The position numbers and the translations under genes were made by a program. DNA of 64,000 bases from Chrysophaeum taylorii (Eukaryota; Sar; Pelagophyceae; Pelagomonadales; Pelagomonadaceae), in assembly GCA_029834535.1 (NCBI GenBank), contig JAQMWT010000479.1, positions 62,001 through 126,000 of the forward strand. The letters are read 5' to 3'. Positions 63,288 through 64,000 of this stretch are shown one piece after another. The notes under the pieces are model-generated. The model did not search any database. It had not been told where the DNA came from and saw nothing but the letters and a program-made list of their open reading frames with translations. How positions within the stretch are numbered: the first letter of the stretch is position 1; each line of letters begins with the position of its first letter.

Positions 63288-63384
63288 CGCGTTCGTTCGA
63301 TTTTCAGGGCGTTACGACACAAAACCCTAGCCTCCGACGTACGTCTTCTTCGGCGGGCACCTCCCTCCCTCCCCTTCGCGCGCC
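63288..63384. promoter_or_regulatory. Shared promoter of CSPP1-like and RAD9 genes
   Basis: 97 bp between divergent ATGs. It contains AAAACCCTAG at about 63320-63329, identical to the plant telo-box, and a pyrimidine-rich leader (CTCCCTCCCTCCCC) before RAD9. The functional reading is inference. Confidence 0.45.
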
Positions 63385-64000
63385 ATGGCTTCGTGGGAGG
63401 TGGAAATCGCCGCGAGCCACGTCCGCGTGTTCTCGGCCGCCGTGCAGGCGTTGGCGTGCGTGGGGCGCGAGATATCGTTCACGGTCGAGGCCGAGGGCGC
63501 GGGCACGGCGATGATGCTGACGGCGATGAACGACAACGCAGCCTCGTTTGCGAGTTTTCGGTTCGAGCCGCGATTCTTCGCACGGACCCGCGTCCGGCGC
63601 GCGACGGCCATTTCGTGCAAGGTCGTTGCGCGTGCCCTGGTGCCCGCGTTGCGGCGCGCCACCGCCAAGGCGGCCGTGCGGTCGCGGCAGGTCGCGGGGG
63701 TTATGAAAGTCGTCGTCCGCCACGACGACGACGAGGTTTCGGACGATGATAACGACGAGCTGCGGGCACCGCGGCTCGTCGTCGAGGTCTTTCACGAGGA
63801 CGGCATCCGCGCGCGGTGGCGGCTGTTCTACGAAATGGCCGAGGCCGAGGATGCGGCCTTCGACGAGCGCGATGCCGGCCGCGTCTCGTGCCACCCGATG
63901 CAGCTCGCCTCGGTCTTCGAGCACGTCACCGCGCACGCCGTGGAGGTCCACGTGACCGGAGAAGACCTCGGCGTGTCGAGCCGCGCCGAAGACGACGCGG
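63385..64000 (+). CDS. RAD9: RAD9 checkpoint clamp subunit, 3' end outside window
   Basis: 205 codons are visible and open to the last base. RAD9 forms the 9-1-1 clamp with HUS1 and RAD1 and signals DNA damage in the nucleus. Evidence: the PCNA-like N-terminal fold VRVFSAAVQALACVGREISF, MLTAMNDNAASFASFRFEP, RFFARTRVRRATAISCKVVA, an acidic loop (DDDEVSDDDNDELR) and RLVVEVFHEDGIRARWRLFY followed by CHPMQLASVFEHV. The pattern and order match RAD9 family members. The ATG at 63385 has a favourable context (GCGCCATGG). Confidence 0.85.
   Translation, partial: MASWEVEIAASHVRVFSAAVQALACVGREISFTVEAEGAGTAMMLTAMNDNAASFASFRFEPRFFARTRVRRATAISCKVVARALVPALRRATAKAAVRSRQVAGVMKVVVRHDDDEVSDDDNDELRAPRLVVEVFHEDGIRARWRLFYEMAEAEDAAFDERDAGRVSCHPMQLASVFEHVTAHAVEVHVTGEDLGVSSRAEDDA

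Noticed and set aside
63315-63335. Telomere-derived repeat at AAAACCCTAG
   Set aside because: Single copy only; more likely a promoter element than an interstitial telomere.
1-64000. tRNA or rRNA genes
   Set aside because: I saw no GGTTCRANNCC-type arm or rRNA core segment by eye; a covariance-model scan would be needed to exclude them.

Overview
The window is eukaryotic nuclear DNA. It is GC-rich and gene-dense, and most genes have no intron or one short one. The protein set points to a unicellular protist: cohesin SCC3, RAD9, CTNNBL1, an ADP/ATP carrier, a GT15 mannosyltransferase, and a prolyl hydroxylase fused to an Skp1-type GlcNAc-transferase. ClpP carries a signal-peptide-like leader followed by an Arg-rich stretch, which would suit an alga with a secondary plastid. 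A stramenopile alga, perhaps a pelagophyte, is my inference and is not proven here.

Layout. 0-10 kb: a glycosyltransferase-like gene cut by the left edge, a HAD-type phosphohydrolase, and repeat-rich DNA (a TIR element, Helitron helicase remnants, LINE 3' ends). 10-19 kb: GT29 sialyltransferase-like, arginase, an eEF1A lysine methyltransferase, ClpP with one intron, and SCC3. 20-32.6 kb: a giant gene of about 4,100 codons, fusing GT8, sulfotransferase, GT8, an REJ/PKD-like ectodomain, a multi-pass membrane module and an acidic repeat tail. 32.6-45 kb: LINE and Helitron copies, CTNNBL1, ADP/ATP carrier, a four-WW-domain protein, a decayed multi-copy element, and an acidic hypothetical gene. 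45-53.4 kb: a DCC-family thioredoxin-like protein and, on the minus strand, a second giant gene of 2,308 codons with the same GT8-sulfotransferase-GT8-membrane plan but no REJ region. 53.7-57.4 kb: TIR element, LINE end and degraded coding sequence. 57.4-64 kb: GT15 mannosyltransferase, the prolyl-hydroxylase/GlcNAc-transferase fusion, a coiled-coil CSPP1-like protein and RAD9 (cut by the right edge).

The most unusual content is the pair of giant paralogues. Each places two GT8 domains and one sulfotransferase domain on the luminal or extracellular side of a polycystin-1-like membrane protein. With the GT29, GT15, GlcNAc-transferase and edge glycosyltransferase genes, about half of the host genes concern glycan synthesis. 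Three places also look like introns of only 23-32 nt.

Mobile DNA includes two near-identical Helitron-derived copies of about 1 kb in inverted orientation bracketing a 23 kb block (8831-9857 and 32833-33865), five 5'-truncated LINE-type 3' ends with variable-length target-site duplications, and two copies of a TIR element encoding a SHOCT-like peptide.
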